Positions 6,504 to 16,038 are shown, counted from the first letter of the stretch. The stretch is 64,000 nt of DNA from Corynebacterium sp. TAE3-ERU16 (GCF_019209935.1 NZ_JAHUTN010000002.1:62001-126000), one strand, 5' to 3'. Numbers and translations: made by a program. The notes: generated by a model not told the origin, from the sequence alone.

Positions 6504-7895
6504 ATGTTCACGGATCCCCACACCGTCCGGTCGCTGCGGCTGATCACCCTGGCCCGCGGCGCGACCACCACCCAGATCGGTGTGAGCGCGGTACCCGTCG
6601 TCCTGCCCGCCGTCGCCGCGTGGTCCGGTGGCGATCCGGGGACCGCACGGTGGATCGTCACCGCTTTCCTCCCGGGGATGACGGCCATGGGGCCGGTGGT
6701 CGGGTATCTCGGGGATCTTCTCGGCCGGGATCGGGTGCTGCTCGGTGCGGCGATCCTGTTCACCGTCACAGCGGCACAGTGTGCCCCTGCCCCTCGCCCG
6801 GCGTTCTCATCGCCGTGCCAGCGATCCGGGGCGCCGCGGGCGCGGCGCTCGCGGTGCTCCCGGTCGCCGCCGTCCGGGATCTGCTCACGGCACGACGATC
6901 CGGTACCGGGCTGGGACCGCACGGTTCGGCGACCGCCGTGGGAACCGCCGCCGGTCCGGTCCCGGCCGGTGTCCTCGTGGATGCGACCGGTTGGCGGGCC
7001 GTCTTCCGGATGCTGGCGTGTATGTCACTGTCCACCGCCGTGCCGCTCCGCGCGACGTATGACGGTACCGGTGGGGCGCATCCGGTCGGGCGACATCGCC
7101 GCCGGCCGGATGCCGCGGGCACGGCGTTGCCCATGGTCGCGGTCCTCGCGTACGCGTCGGCATGCGGCGGGGCCGGGGGCTCCCCGGCCCGGACTGTCGT
7201 TCTCCTGGCGGTGACGACGGCTGCTCCGGTCGTGCTCCACCGGATCGAGGGCCGGGCCCCGCGGCTCCTTCCACCGGCGTGGCTGCTCGGTTCCTCGGCT
7301 GTACGGCGCGCCGTGACCCTCATGGTCGTCGTGGGCGCGGTGATGATGAGCACCCCGGTCATCGGCCCGTTCCATCTCTCCGTCGCACACGACCTCACGT
7401 CACGGGACATCGGCCTGATCACGGCCACAGGTCCCCTGACGTCGGTGTTCGCGGGCGTGATCACCGGGGGATTCGTCACCGGAGACACAGCCCCGGGGCT
7501 GACGGTGCCGGGGCTGGCGTGGATGAGGGTGCCGTGGCGGTTCCCGCGGTCGGCGGACCGCGGCTCGGGGTGCCCGGTCACGTCGCGGACACGGTTCTCC
7601 CCGCTCCGGGCCACCGGCTGTTCACGGCGGCGAACAACATGACCGTTCTGGAGTCCGTGCCCGGGAATCGCAGGGGCACCACCGCCGGGGTCCTCGGGTT
7701 GGCACGCAACATCGGCCTCGTCACGGGCTCGGCCGCCCTCGGTTCCGTATTCCTCCGGATCGCCGGGTCACGGATTCCGGGACAGTGCTCACGGTGACCT
7801 ACGGGGCGGTGGGTGCGATGCTGATGGTCGCCGTACCCGCCTGCGCGGTGGATCTTCACCGGTCGCGGTGCACAACGACGTCCGTCAACCGGTGA
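6504..7895 (+). pseudogene. Frameshifted MFS drug/metabolite transporter
   Basis: Starting at ATG 6504 (GGTGGAGG ribosome-binding site) the frame gives a good MFS N-terminus (ITLARGATTTQIGVSAVPVV, then TAFLPGMTAMGPVVGYLGDL). The family pattern then moves to a second frame near 6780 (VLIAVPAIRGAAGAALAVLP through VIGPFHLSVAHDLTSRDIGL and the next membrane segments). It moves to a third frame in about 7510-7600 (LFTAANNMTVLESVPGNRRG and TAGVLGLARNIGLVTGSAAL), and back again near 7775, ending with TGA at 7893-7895. At least three frameshifts are needed, so the transporter is probably dead. It resembles DHA2-type exporters. It overlaps the 3' end of the convergent SRAP gene by 11 bp. Confidence 0.8.
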
Positions 7896-8583
7896 TCCGA
7901 CCGATGTCGTCGATCAACCGCGGCCCCTCGTTGCGCGCGTTTCCCACCGCGCGGTCAACCTCCCGAAGCGCGAGCCCCGACACGAGCGTTTCCCGGGCGG
8001 GACGCAGCAGCTCACGGGCCTGATCGGTGGTCCCGGAGATCCACGTCGCCACCTCGTCGGGGGCGAGGATCCTCGGCATGCGGTCGTGCAGCCGGGTCAG
8101 CTGTTCCCCGACCGGGGTCGTCGTGATGATCGTGGCGGAGACGATGTCCATGCCGGTGTCCCGGAGTCCGGCGATCCACATCACCGGCTCCCCGTCCGCC
8201 GGGTGCACGTAGTACGGCCGCTTCTCCCGCCACTCGTACCACCCGTTGAGCGGGATCGCGCACCTCCCGCGGACGAACGCGTCCCGGAACGAGGGCTTGT
8301 CCGGTGCGGTCTCGGCGCGGGCGTTGAACAGCACCGGCCCTCCCTCATCCCTTTTCCAGGACGGCAGCAGACCCCAGCGCGCGGGTGAGATCTCCAGGTC
8401 CGGGTCGGCGCCCTCAGAGACACGCCCGACCCGGCGCAGCACCGGGATGATCTGCGTGGGGGCGATGTTGTACCGCGGCGGGGGTGTTCCCAGGGGCGCG
8501 GTGACCGAACGGACCCCGGGGAGCGCGGTCGCTGCAGCGGTGAGAGCTTCGGATGTGGTGAACAGGACGAAACGGCCGCACAT
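7885..8583 (-). CDS. SRAP (YedK/HMCES-type) DNA-abasic-site shield protein
   Basis: This is a 232-aa SOS-response-associated peptidase family protein. Members use Cys2, exposed after removal of Met1, to form a covalent link with abasic sites in single-stranded DNA. Starting at 8583 the protein begins MCGRF, placing the essential Cys at position 2; the frame's upstream ATG at 8595 would bury it, so 8583 is preferred. Other family marks are [34 protein letters not shown] and the late LHDRMPRIL with the active-site His. It is divergent from aroA across only 18 bp. Role in DNA damage tolerance is from the family. Confidence 0.93.
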   Translation of the reverse strand: MCGRFVLFTTSEALTAAATALPGVRSVTAPLGTPPPRYNIAPTQIIPVLRRVGRVSEGADPDLEISPARWGLLPSWKRDEGGPVLFNARAETAPDKPSFRDAFVRGRCAIPLNGWYEWREKRPYYVHPADGEPVMWIAGLRDTGMDIVSATIITTTPVGEQLTRLHDRMPRILAPDEVATWISGTTDQARELLRPARETLVSGLALREVDRAVGNARNEGPRLIDDIGRITG

Positions 8584-8589
8584 ATTCCC

Positions 8590-8595
8590 TATCAT
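8590..8595 (+). promoter_or_regulatory. -10 box TATCAT, leaderless-type, for aroA
   Basis: TATCAT ends 6 nt before the GTG at 8602. The GGAGG directly next to that GTG is too close to act as a ribosome-binding site, so a leaderless start fits better. Confidence 0.5.
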
Positions 8596-8601
8596 GGAGG
8601 A

Positions 8602-9945
8602 GTGAATTCACTGAAGCACTCTGATCCACCCCTGTGGTCCGCCCCCGTCGCATCCGCCCCCGTCGACTGCGAGGTCACGGTCCCCGGTTCGAAGTCCATC
8701 ACGAACCGGGCGCTGGTGCTCGCGGCGCTGGCCGACGGTCCCTCCACGATCCGTGGCGCGCTGCGCTCCCGGGACACGGAGCTGATGATCAACGCGCTGC
8801 GCGGCATGGGCGTCACCGTCACGCCGACCGACGCCGACGGCACGACACTGTCGGTCGATCCCGGTCGTCTCGGCGGCGGCGAGGTCGACTGCGGTCTGGC
8901 CGGCACGGTCATGCGTTTCGTCCCCCCGGTCGCCGCACTCGCCGGCGCCCCGGTTCACTTCGACGGCGACCCCCAGGCCCGCAAACGCCCCATGTCCACC
9001 ATCCTCGACGCGCTCCGCGATCTCGGTGTGGAGGTCACCGGCGACCGGCTGCCCTTCACCGTCACCTCTTCCACCACCCCGCGGGGCGGCACCGTGGACA
9101 TCGACGCGTCGGCGTCGAGTCAGTTCGTCTCCGGACTGCTGCTGGCGGGCGCCCGGTTCGGCGACGGGATCACCGTCCGGCACACGGGCGACCGGCTCCC
9201 GAGCCAACCGCACATCGAGATGACCGTCGCGATGCTCCGCGAGGCCGGGGTCAGCGTCGACTGCTCGGCGGCGAACCGCTGGACCGTCCGCCCGGGCCCC
9301 GTCGGCGCCCGGGCCTGGCTCGTCGAGCCTGACCTGTCCAACGCCACCCCGTTCCTCGCCGCCGCCGCGGTGACCGGCGGACGGGTCCGTATCCACGACT
9401 GGCCCGTCCACACCACCCAGGCCGGTGACGCCATCCGCGGGATCCTCGCCGAGATGGGCTGCACGGTGGAGATCTCCGCCGACCCGCAGACGGGCCACTC
9501 CTCGCTGACCGTCACCGGCCCGTCCGACAGCGTCCTGCGCGGTATCTCCCGTGATCTCGGGGACATCGGCGAGCTCACCCCGACGGTCGCGGCACTGGCC
9601 GCCCTGGCGGACTCCCCCTCCGAACTCACCGGCATCGCACACCTGCGCGGCCACGAGACGGACCGGTTGAAGGCCCTGTCCGACGGACTCAACTCCCTCG
9701 GCGGCGACTGCACCGAACTGGAGGACGGACTGCGCATTCAACCGGTCGGAAGGTCCGCGCTGCACGGCGGGGTGTGGGAGTCGCACCACGACCACCGCAT
9801 GGCCACAGCGGGCGCGATCCTGGGGCTCGCGGTTCCCGGCGTCGAGGTCGTCGACATCGCGACCACCGGCAAGACCCTCCCGGGCTTCGAACGGATGTGG
9901 GCGGAGATGCTCGCACCGGACGAGGAGGCGTCCGAGCGTGGGTAG
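8602..9945 (+). CDS. aroA: 3-phosphoshikimate 1-carboxyvinyltransferase (EPSP synthase)
   Basis: This 447-aa enzyme of the shikimate pathway joins phosphoenolpyruvate to shikimate-3-phosphate. Visible signatures are [16 protein letters not shown] near residue 28, the LAGTVMRF loop, [11 protein letters not shown] in the middle, and the C-terminal [17 protein letters not shown] with the catalytic-type His/Arg. The two mirror domains and total length are normal. The start is GTG at 8602, probably leaderless. Its last 8 bp overlap the rsgA start, so the two are co-transcribed and likely translationally coupled. Confidence 0.95.
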   Translation: MNSLKHSDPPLWSAPVASAPVDCEVTVPGSKSITNRALVLAALADGPSTIRGALRSRDTELMINALRGMGVTVTPTDADGTTLSVDPGRLGGGEVDCGLAGTVMRFVPPVAALAGAPVHFDGDPQARKRPMSTILDALRDLGVEVTGDRLPFTVTSSTTPRGGTVDIDASASSQFVSGLLLAGARFGDGITVRHTGDRLPSQPHIEMTVAMLREAGVSVDCSAANRWTVRPGPVGARAWLVEPDLSNATPFLAAAAVTGGRVRIHDWPVHTTQAGDAIRGILAEMGCTVEISADPQTGHSSLTVTGPSDSVLRGISRDLGDIGELTPTVAALAALADSPSELTGIAHLRGHETDRLKALSDGLNSLGGDCTELEDGLRIQPVGRSALHGGVWESHHDHRMATAGAILGLAVPGVEVVDIATTGKTLPGFERMWAEMLAPDEEASERG

Positions 9946-10954
9946 GGGACGCCGCGACTGGGACGAATCCGACGTCCGGGTCCGCCCGCCCCGCCGGGGG
10001 ACCCGCCCCCGGACGAAGGAGCGCCCCACCCACGACGACGCCGAGTTCGGGATGGTCGTCAGCAGGGACCGCGGCCGGTGGGGGGTCATCCTCGACGGCA
10101 CGGACCCGCACTCCGATCCCCTGGTGTGCATGCGGGCCCGGGAGCTCGGCCGGACCGCCATCGTGGTCGGTGACCGCGTCGGGGTCGTCGGGGACACCTC
10201 CGGCGACCCGGGGACACTGGCCCGGATAGTGCGCCTCGAGGACCGCACCAGCGTGCTGCGCCGGACCGCCGACGACACCGACCCGTACGAACGCATCGTG
10301 GTGGGCAACGCCCGGCAGCTGCTCATCGTCTCCGCCGTCGCCGATCCCCCGCCGCGTTCCGGGTTCGTCGAACGCGCCCTCGTCGCGGCGTTCGTCGGCG
10401 GGCTGAAGCCCGTCCTCTGCCTCACCAAGTCGGACCTGGCGGACCCGACCGAGTTCGCCGCGGAGTTCCGCGACCTGGATGTCCCGGTCGTGGTCTGCGG
10501 CGTCGACGACCCCCTGGAACCGGTGCGGGAGATCGTCGATCATTCGGTGACCGCCCTGATCGGGCATTCGGGGGTCGGCAAATCGACGCTGGTGAACCGC
10601 CTCGTACCCGACGCCGACCGGGCGACCGGCGTGGTGTCCGGGGTGGGCAAGGGACGGCACACCTCCACCCAGTCGGTCGCGCTCCCCCTGCCCAACGGGG
10701 GCTGGATCATCGACACACCCGGTATCCGGTCCTTCGGCCTCGCACACGTCGACGCCGATCGGGTCGTCGGCGTCTTCGAGGATCTCGCGGCAGCCGTCGC
10801 CGACTGCCCACGGGGTTGCACGCACGCGGGGCCGCCCGCTGACCCGGAATGCGCACTCGATACCCTCGAGGGGGCTAGTGCGCGCCGCGTGACCGCGGTC
10901 CGCAACCTTCTCGAGGCACTCCGCAGCAACGACGACTGGGACCGGCAGGGGTAG
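9938..10954 (+). CDS. rsgA: Small-ribosomal-subunit biogenesis GTPase RsgA
   Basis: This 338-aa circularly permuted GTPase matures the 30S subunit. An N-terminal OB-fold is followed by G4 (TKSD, ~163-166), then G1 (GHSGVGKST, ~208-216) and G3 (DTPG, ~258), the permuted order that defines the family. The C-terminal zinc knuckle is [16 protein letters not shown] near 289-304. The start is GTG 9938 inside the end of aroA. The first ~35 residues are Arg-rich and longer than in E. coli, as in other actinobacteria. It is followed 3 bp later by the ClC gene, so the three genes form one operon. Confidence 0.95.
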   Translation: MGRGRRDWDESDVRVRPPRRGTRPRTKERPTHDDAEFGMVVSRDRGRWGVILDGTDPHSDPLVCMRARELGRTAIVVGDRVGVVGDTSGDPGTLARIVRLEDRTSVLRRTADDTDPYERIVVGNARQLLIVSAVADPPPRSGFVERALVAAFVGGLKPVLCLTKSDLADPTEFAAEFRDLDVPVVVCGVDDPLEPVREIVDHSVTALIGHSGVGKSTLVNRLVPDADRATGVVSGVGKGRHTSTQSVALPLPNGGWIIDTPGIRSFGLAHVDADRVVGVFEDLAAAVADCPRGCTHAGPPADPECALDTLEGASARRVTAVRNLLEALRSNDDWDRQG

Positions 10955-10957
10955 AAC

Positions 10958-12391
10958 ATGGGCTGGTGGGTAGGTAGCGGGCACTCCCGCGAACAGGACA
11001 AGCAGGGTAGCCCGTTGACCGAGCGGCAACTCACCGACGCCCACCACGACCGGGACTCCCACGTCAACGAGCCCACCGGTGGGGCGAACCCCGTGGCCCG
11101 GCCGCCGATGACCGTGACGCCACTGAACCGTCTGGCGGTCCTGGCGATCGTCGCCGGTGCACTCACCGGGCTGCTCGTCGCGATGGGCAACCGCCTCATC
11201 GTGGCCACCGAGCAGTGGATCTACGGCGCCCACCACCTCATCGTCCTGGACCCGGGCAGCAACGTCTCCCCCGAGCGGCTCGCCGTGACACTGATCTGCG
11301 TCGGAGTCGTCACCTCCTGGATCTGGTACCTGCTCGAACGCTTCGGTAGGCCCGCGGTCTCGGTGCCCGGCGCGATGCACGGCACCCCGATGCCACTGTT
11401 CGAGACCGCCCTCTCCGCCTTCACCCAGGTCGTCTCGGTCGCCGCCGGCGCCCCCGTCGGCCGGGAGAACGCCCCGCGTCTGATGGGCGGCATGGTCGCC
11501 TCCCGCCTCGCGACGGCGCTGTCCATCGACGCCGGAGCCCGCCGGATCCTCGTGGCGTCGGCCGCCGGTGCGGGCCTGGCCGCCAGCTTCCATCTCCCCC
11601 TAGCGGGGGCGCTGTTCGCCCTGGAGCTCCTGCTCGTCGAGATGTCGACCCGCACTGTGGTGTCCACGATGCTCGCCTCCGCGACCGCCGTCGCCACCAC
11701 CGGGATCTTCGTCGATCCGCACCCGATCTACCATTCGGTGCCGCTCAACGAGCACCCGGACATGCTGCTCGCCGCGATCCTCGTCGGCATCGTCTCCGGG
11801 ATCTCCGGGCACTGGTTCGGCATCCTCGCCCGCAAGGCGGCCGCCTCCCGGCCCCGGGACACGAACATCCTCTGGGAGATGCCCTTCGTGTTCGCCCTGT
11901 GCGCCATCGCCGCCTACTTCCTGCCCGGTGTGTCGGCGAACGGGCGCTGGGCCGCGGAGACCATGTTCACCACCGGCCTGCCCATCGGCGTCCTGATTCT
12001 CCTCGGCATCGCCCGTGGAGTGATGATCCTCGCGTGTTTCCGTGCCGGGACCGTCGGCGGTACCCTCACCCCGGCCTTCGCTCTCGGGGCGCTGACCGGC
12101 GGTGTCATCGGGATCCTCTGCCAGCCGTTCTTCCCCGGTGTTCCCGTCGCGGCGTTCGCCCTCCTCGGGGCGGGGGCGTTCCTGTCGACGACGATGGCGG
12201 CACCGATGTTCGGCATGATCGCCGCGGTCGAGTTCACCGACCTCGCCGCCCAGGGGTACCTGGCGATGTTCATCGCCGTCATCACGGCGGCCCTCGCCGT
12301 ACGGGTGTGGGGCGTCATCGTCGACAAGGACCAGCGCCAGCTCCCCTTCACCTACGCCGCGTGGACCGCCGAGGCAGACATCAGGCCCTGA
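10958..12391 (+). CDS. ClC-family chloride channel/transporter
   Basis: This is a 477-aa membrane protein with about ten hydrophobic helices after a ~55-residue polar N-terminus. ClC signatures are present. GRENAPR (about residues 168-174) corresponds to the GREGP selectivity motif and keeps the gating-type Glu. AGLAASFHLPLAGALFALE corresponds to the GxFxP-containing helix. GTVGGTLTPAFALGALTGG corresponds to the third filter motif. Whether it works as a Cl-/H+ exchanger or a channel cannot be decided. It starts 3 bp after rsgA. An alternative start further in (near MTVTPLNRL) would remove the polar leader. Confidence 0.88.
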   Translation: MGWWVGSGHSREQDKQGSPLTERQLTDAHHDRDSHVNEPTGGANPVARPPMTVTPLNRLAVLAIVAGALTGLLVAMGNRLIVATEQWIYGAHHLIVLDPGSNVSPERLAVTLICVGVVTSWIWYLLERFGRPAVSVPGAMHGTPMPLFETALSAFTQVVSVAAGAPVGRENAPRLMGGMVASRLATALSIDAGARRILVASAAGAGLAASFHLPLAGALFALELLLVEMSTRTVVSTMLASATAVATTGIFVDPHPIYHSVPLNEHPDMLLAAILVGIVSGISGHWFGILARKAAASRPRDTNILWEMPFVFALCAIAAYFLPGVSANGRWAAETMFTTGLPIGVLILLGIARGVMILACFRAGTVGGTLTPAFALGALTGGVIGILCQPFFPGVPVAAFALLGAGAFLSTTMAAPMFGMIAAVEFTDLAAQGYLAMFIAVITAALAVRVWGVIVDKDQRQLPFTYAAWTAEADIRP

Positions 12392-12407
12392 TCCGGGTGG
12401 CACGCGG

Positions 12408-12450
12408 ACGCCCGTCCCTCCCTCTGTGCGGTACGGGGAGGGGCGGGCGT
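12408..12450. terminator. Bidirectional terminator between the ClC and desaturase genes
   Basis: A GC-rich stem of about 15 bp with one G-T pair, ACGCCCGTCCCTCC (from 12408) with GGAGGGGCGGGCGT (to 12450), lies between two convergent genes. It has no long T run. Confidence 0.65.
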
Positions 12451-12471
12451 GGTGGGGCCCTGACGGGCCGG

Positions 12472-13776
12472 TCAGCTGCGGGTCTTCTCCACGGGGGTGT
12501 GGTAGGGGCTGCGGCCGGTGAGTCCCCGGATGCCCTCGACGACCGTGGGGCGGAGCTTCTCCAGCATCCTCAGACCGGTGCGCAGACCCTTGCGGACACC
12601 GTCCGCGGCGGCTCCGACGTGCAGCTTCTCCTCGACCTCGGGGTACTTGGTGAACGCCGCGTTCGAGCGCACCTCCGGAGCATTGTCCGGATCCGCCGCG
12701 AGATACTTGTTCGGCAGCGTCAGCTTCAGCAACGTCTTCTGCACCTTGATCAGCTGCATCGGGAAGGAGTCGGTGTTGTACGGCAGTTCGAACTCCCGCG
12801 CGATGTCCTCCACCCGCTTGCCGACGTCGGCGAGCCGGTTCGACGGCATGTCCGGGAACAGGTGGTGCTCGATCTGGTAGTTCAGGTTGCCGGAGAGGAT
12901 CGTGAGCAGTTTCCCGCCCTTGAAGTTCGCCGAGCCGAGCATCTGCCGCAGGTACCACTCGTTGTGGTCCTCCGTGGCGTACTGCTCCTTGGTGAACGTC
13001 TCCGTCTCGTCGGGGAAGTGCCCGCAGAAGATCACCAGGTACGCCCACACGCTGCGGATCCAGTTGGCGAACGCGTTGGCGGTGACCGTGTGCACGTAGT
13101 TGGGTCCGGACAGCGCCGGGAACAGGACGTAGTCCTTGATCACCTGGCGCTTCGACTTGTGCACCGCCTCCCAGAACCGGACCTTCGTCTCGTCCCAGCC
13201 CTGCTTGCCCGCGAAGTAGCGGCCGAGCTCAACGTCGTAGAAGGCGATGGCCCACTGGAACAGGGACGCCAGCACGACGTTGGTGAGCGGCTGGAACGCG
13301 TGCTGCGGGGTCCACTTTCGGTCACGGGTGACCCGCAGGATGCCGTATCCCACGTCGTTGTCCATGCCGATGATGTTGGTGTACTTGTGGTGGACGTAGT
13401 TGTGGGAGTGCATCCACTGGGAGGACGGGCAGGTCATGTCCCATTCCCAGGTGGTGGAGTGGATCTCGGGGTCGTTCATCCAGTCCCACTGTCCGTGGAT
13501 GACGTTGTGCCCGATCTCCATGTTCTCGAGGATCTTGGAGACCGCGAGCATTCCGCTGCCTGCCCACCAGAGGGGCTTCTTGTGGCTGAACAGCAGTGTC
13601 GCCCGGCCGGCGATCTCGAGTGAGCGCTGGAACCGGATCAGTCCCTTGATGTACCGGACGTCGTCCTCGCCAAGGTCCGCCTCGATCTCGGCCTTGATGG
13701 CGTCGAGACGACGCCCGATCTCGGCGATGTCCTCGTCGGTCAGGTGGGAGTAGGCCCGGATGTTGTCGATGGCCAT
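12472..13776 (-). CDS. Membrane acyl-CoA/fatty acid desaturase, DesA3 type
   Basis: This 434-aa di-iron membrane desaturase matches the Rv3229c (DesA3) group, which makes a delta-9 double bond in stearoyl-CoA. The three histidine boxes are intact: HNVIH (90-94), HNYVHH (125-130) and QIEHH (301-305). Hydrophobic segments lie around residues 70-85, 163-180 and 238-252. I chose ATG 13776 (MAIDNIRAYS) with an AAAGGA ribosome-binding site; the 31-codon upstream extension is Arg-rich and not family-like. Its electron partner, the reductase, is immediately upstream in the same direction (57 bp gap), exactly as in Rv3230c-Rv3229c. Confidence 0.93.
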   Translation of the reverse strand: MAIDNIRAYSHLTDEDIAEIGRRLDAIKAEIEADLGEDDVRYIKGLIRFQRSLEIAGRATLLFSHKKPLWWAGSGMLAVSKILENMEIGHNVIHGQWDWMNDPEIHSTTWEWDMTCPSSQWMHSHNYVHHKYTNIIGMDNDVGYGILRVTRDRKWTPQHAFQPLTNVVLASLFQWAIAFYDVELGRYFAGKQGWDETKVRFWEAVHKSKRQVIKDYVLFPALSGPNYVHTVTANAFANWIRSVWAYLVIFCGHFPDETETFTKEQYATEDHNEWYLRQMLGSANFKGGKLLTILSGNLNYQIEHHLFPDMPSNRLADVGKRVEDIAREFELPYNTDSFPMQLIKVQKTLLKLTLPNKYLAADPDNAPEVRSNAAFTKYPEVEEKLHVGAAADGVRKGLRTGLRMLEKLRPTVVEGIRGLTGRSPYHTPVEKTRS

Positions 13777-13832
13777 GTCGGTGTCCTTTGGGGTCTTCGT
13801 TCGGTGGGTGTTCTGGGGGTGGGGTCGGTGGG

Positions 13833-14936
13833 TCAGACGTCGACGGAGACGTCCCCGGCGGCGACGCACACGCAGGTGCGGATCCGTTCACCCGGCCCGT
13901 GGATGTCACCGGTCCGCAGGTCGTGGACGTATCCGTCGGTCAGGGGCCGTACGCATGTCTGGCAGATACCCATGCGGCACCCGAAGGTGAGCTGGATGCC
14001 GGCGCCCTCCGCCGCCTCGAGCAGTGTCGTCGCGCCGTCGGCGTGGCAGCTGCCCCGGTGGCCGAAGGTGATCTCGCCACCGGTCGCCTCACTGCTGCGG
14101 TCGAGGGTGAAACGTTCGGTGCGCAGTTCCTCGTCGGTGTCGAGATCCGACCACCAGGCCTCCAGGGCGTCGAGCATCTCGTTCGGTCCGCAGGCGTAGG
14201 CGGTGCGCTCGGTGACGTCCGGGACGATCTCCGCGATGGCGTCCGGGGTCAGGCGCCCCTCCTCGCTGGTGATGCGCACGATCGCGGCGAAACCGGGGTG
14301 TTCCCGGCGGAGCTTCCCGATGACGTCCGCGAACAGCATGTCGTCCCCGGTTCTCACCGAGTGGATCAGGATCACGTCGCCGAACTGGTTCCGGTCGGCG
14401 AGGGTCCGCAGCATGCTGATCACCGGGGTGATGCCTGTCCCGGCGGTGATGAACAGCAGCTTCTCCGGGATCGGGTCCGTCAGGTGGAAGTCACCCGCCG
14501 GGGCGCCGATCCGCACCGTCATACCCGGGTGGGCGCTGCCGACCAGGTGGTTGGACAGCTTGCCCCGTTCGACCGCCCGGACGGTGATGGACAGAAGGTC
14601 CCCGGCGGGGCGGGGGCTGCAGGTCAGTGAGTAGGAGCGCCAGACGTAGCGTCCGTCGATCTGGACGCCGATCCCGATGTACTGGCCGGCCTCGAAATCG
14701 ACGGGTACCCCCCACCCGGGGCGGATGACGAGATTGACGGTGTCACCCGTGTCCCGGGAGACGCTGACGATCTGTCCCCTCAGCTCCCGCACCGACCACA
14801 GTGGATTGACCAGCTGCGTGTAGTCGTCGGGCAGGAGGGGGGTGGTGAAACGTCGTAGTACATGGCGCAGGGCGCCGAGCCCGTCCCGCGCCCTGGCGGC
14901 TTTGGTGACCACAGGTGATTCACTGTCCTTCTGCAT
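13833..14936 (-). CDS. Flavin/2Fe-2S oxidoreductase partner of the desaturase (Rv3230c type)
   Basis: This 367-aa NAD(P)H reductase has three modules. The FAD domain carries the RSYSL motif near residue 113. The NAD domain carries GTGITPVISMLRTL near 182-195 and CGPNEMLDALEAWW near 262. The C-terminal plant-type 2Fe-2S ferredoxin domain carries Cys ligands in SCHADGATTLLEAAE, CRMGICQTC and the late CVC. In M. tuberculosis the counterpart passes electrons from NADPH to DesA3. It leads the operon, followed by the desaturase. A 27-bp dyad lies 14-40 bp upstream of the ATG and is a probable operator for fatty-acid-responsive control. Confidence 0.93.
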   Translation of the reverse strand: MQKDSESPVVTKAARARDGLGALRHVLRRFTTPLLPDDYTQLVNPLWSVRELRGQIVSVSRDTGDTVNLVIRPGWGVPVDFEAGQYIGIGVQIDGRYVWRSYSLTCSPRPAGDLLSITVRAVERGKLSNHLVGSAHPGMTVRIGAPAGDFHLTDPIPEKLLFITAGTGITPVISMLRTLADRNQFGDVILIHSVRTGDDMLFADVIGKLRREHPGFAAIVRITSEEGRLTPDAIAEIVPDVTERTAYACGPNEMLDALEAWWSDLDTDEELRTERFTLDRSSEATGGEITFGHRGSCHADGATTLLEAAEGAGIQLTFGCRMGICQTCVRPLTDGYVHDLRTGDIHGPGERIRTCVCVAAGDVSVDV

Positions 14937-14949
14937 TCCCGGATACTCG

Positions 14950-14976
14950 TACGAGCCCGTAGCTTACGGCATCGTA
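14950..14976. promoter_or_regulatory. 27-bp dyad upstream of the reductase-desaturase operon
   Basis: Two nested inverted pairs share one centre at 14963: TACGA (14950-14954) with TCGTA (14972-14976), and CCGTA (14957-14961) with TACGG (14965-14969). Ten of 13 position pairs match. A separate 10-bp palindrome, CTCGTACGAG, overlaps at 14946-14955. The size suits a TetR-family dimer; the regulator is not in this window. Confidence 0.55.
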
Positions 14977-15117
14977 GGTTGAGTGTCCACGCAGGACACG
15001 ACACCAGGTTCCGTTGGCGCAGAGAACGTGCGGCACAGACGGAGAACTCGGGGGCACCACCGTCATCGTCACCGTCCGGCTGACTCCGTTCCCCCACGGC
15101 CGGTCCGACGGGACCGC

Positions 15118-15624
15118 TCAGAGAAGCTGCACCAGCGCGTCGAGCTCCTGGACCTCGTACCAGGCCATGAAGTTGTCCAGGGCGTCACCGACGGTCAGCT
15201 CGGCGTCCTCGTCACCCAGATCCGCGGCATCCACGACCTCGACGGCGGCCGCCGTGGCTGCCTCGCTGCCGGCGATGTCGACGTGGAAGCACACGATGTC
15301 GGCCAGATCGATCCGCGGAGGATCGAGCCGCACCACGGACTCACCCGATTCCGGGGAAACCTCGACGGAACCGTCGTCGATGTCCGCGGAAACCACCACC
15401 CGACGGTGCGGGAAACGCTCCGGGCTCCCCGTGGCCAGCAGGCGGAGCGAGGCGCGCGCCGCATCCTGGAACGCGAGATGTGCGATCTCCTCCTCGTCCC
15501 CCGACGTGTAGAACTCCAGCAGAGCCGGGGTCACCGCGAAGCCCCATCCCCCCCGCGCGGTGAACGACCTCTCCTCCGCGAGCGCGGACAGCATGTCGAA
15601 GGTGGCCGGAATGTAGACCCGCAC
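15118..15624 (-). CDS. Conserved actinobacterial protein, DUF6912/Rv3231c-like
   Basis: This 168-aa acidic, soluble protein begins MRVYIPATFDMLSALAEERS, a start typical of a small conserved actinobacterial family without known function. The rest alternates short strands (RVVVSADIDDG, ADIVCFHVDIAGSEAA) and ends in an acidic helix (VGDALDNFMAWYEVQELDAL). It follows the HAD-like gene by 3 bp and must be co-transcribed with it. In mycobacteria the homologue also sits beside the desaturase-reductase pair. No catalytic residues are obvious. Confidence 0.8.
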   Translation of the reverse strand: MRVYIPATFDMLSALAEERSFTARGGWGFAVTPALLEFYTSGDEEEIAHLAFQDAARASLRLLATGSPERFPHRRVVVSADIDDGSVEVSPESGESVVRLDPPRIDLADIVCFHVDIAGSEAATAAAVEVVDAADLGDEDAELTVGDALDNFMAWYEVQELDALVQLL

Positions 15625-15627
15625 CGC

Positions 15628-16038
15628 TCAGAACTCCCCTTCGATGCCGAACAGGCCCGTGATCTCGACGACCGCACGGTCGAACTGCTGGTAGTAGACG
15701 CCGACCAGCCCCGCACGCACGGCCGCGTGCACGTTGAGGATGGAATCATCGACCATGACGCAGTCCCGGCGCTTCAGTTCGATCGCGTCGGCGGCGGCCT
15801 GGAAGGCCCCCTCCTCGGGTTTCTCGACGCCGACCTCGCCCGAGAGCACGACCGCATCCACGATGCCGCGGTACTCCAGTTCCCGGATGTGCTCCGCTCC
15901 GGGGCCGCCGGGATCATTGGACAGCACGGCCGTGGCCACACCGTTCTTCTTGGCGGCGACCAGCAGATTCCGCCACCGGCGCTGGTCCTCCTCGGTTCCG
16001 TCCAGGACACCGCAGTAATCGACGATCAGTCCACGCAC
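15628..16038 (-). CDS. Small HAD-superfamily protein
   Basis: This 136-aa single-domain HAD-like protein has no cap domain. Motif I is VDYCGVLDG with the nucleophile-type Asp7, but position 9, normally Asp, is Cys. Motif II is the Ser/Asn in AVLSNDPGG, motif III the Lys in VEKPEEGAF, and motif IV is MVDDSILN. A DxxGVL motif I occurs in several HAD-IA groups, so loss of activity is not certain. It starts the two-gene unit with the DUF6912 gene. The substrate is unknown. Confidence 0.8.
   Translation of the reverse strand: MRGLIVDYCGVLDGTEEDQRRWRNLLVAAKKNGVATAVLSNDPGGPGAEHIRELEYRGIVDAVVLSGEVGVEKPEEGAFQAAADAIELKRRDCVMVDDSILNVHAAVRAGLVGVYYQQFDRAVVEITGLFGIEGEF

Noticed and set aside
11600..13048. 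482-aa minus-strand open frame spanning the ClC gene and part of the desaturase gene
   Set aside because: It is Gly/Arg/Asp-rich with low complexity and overlaps two well-supported genes in other frames, so it is a shadow.
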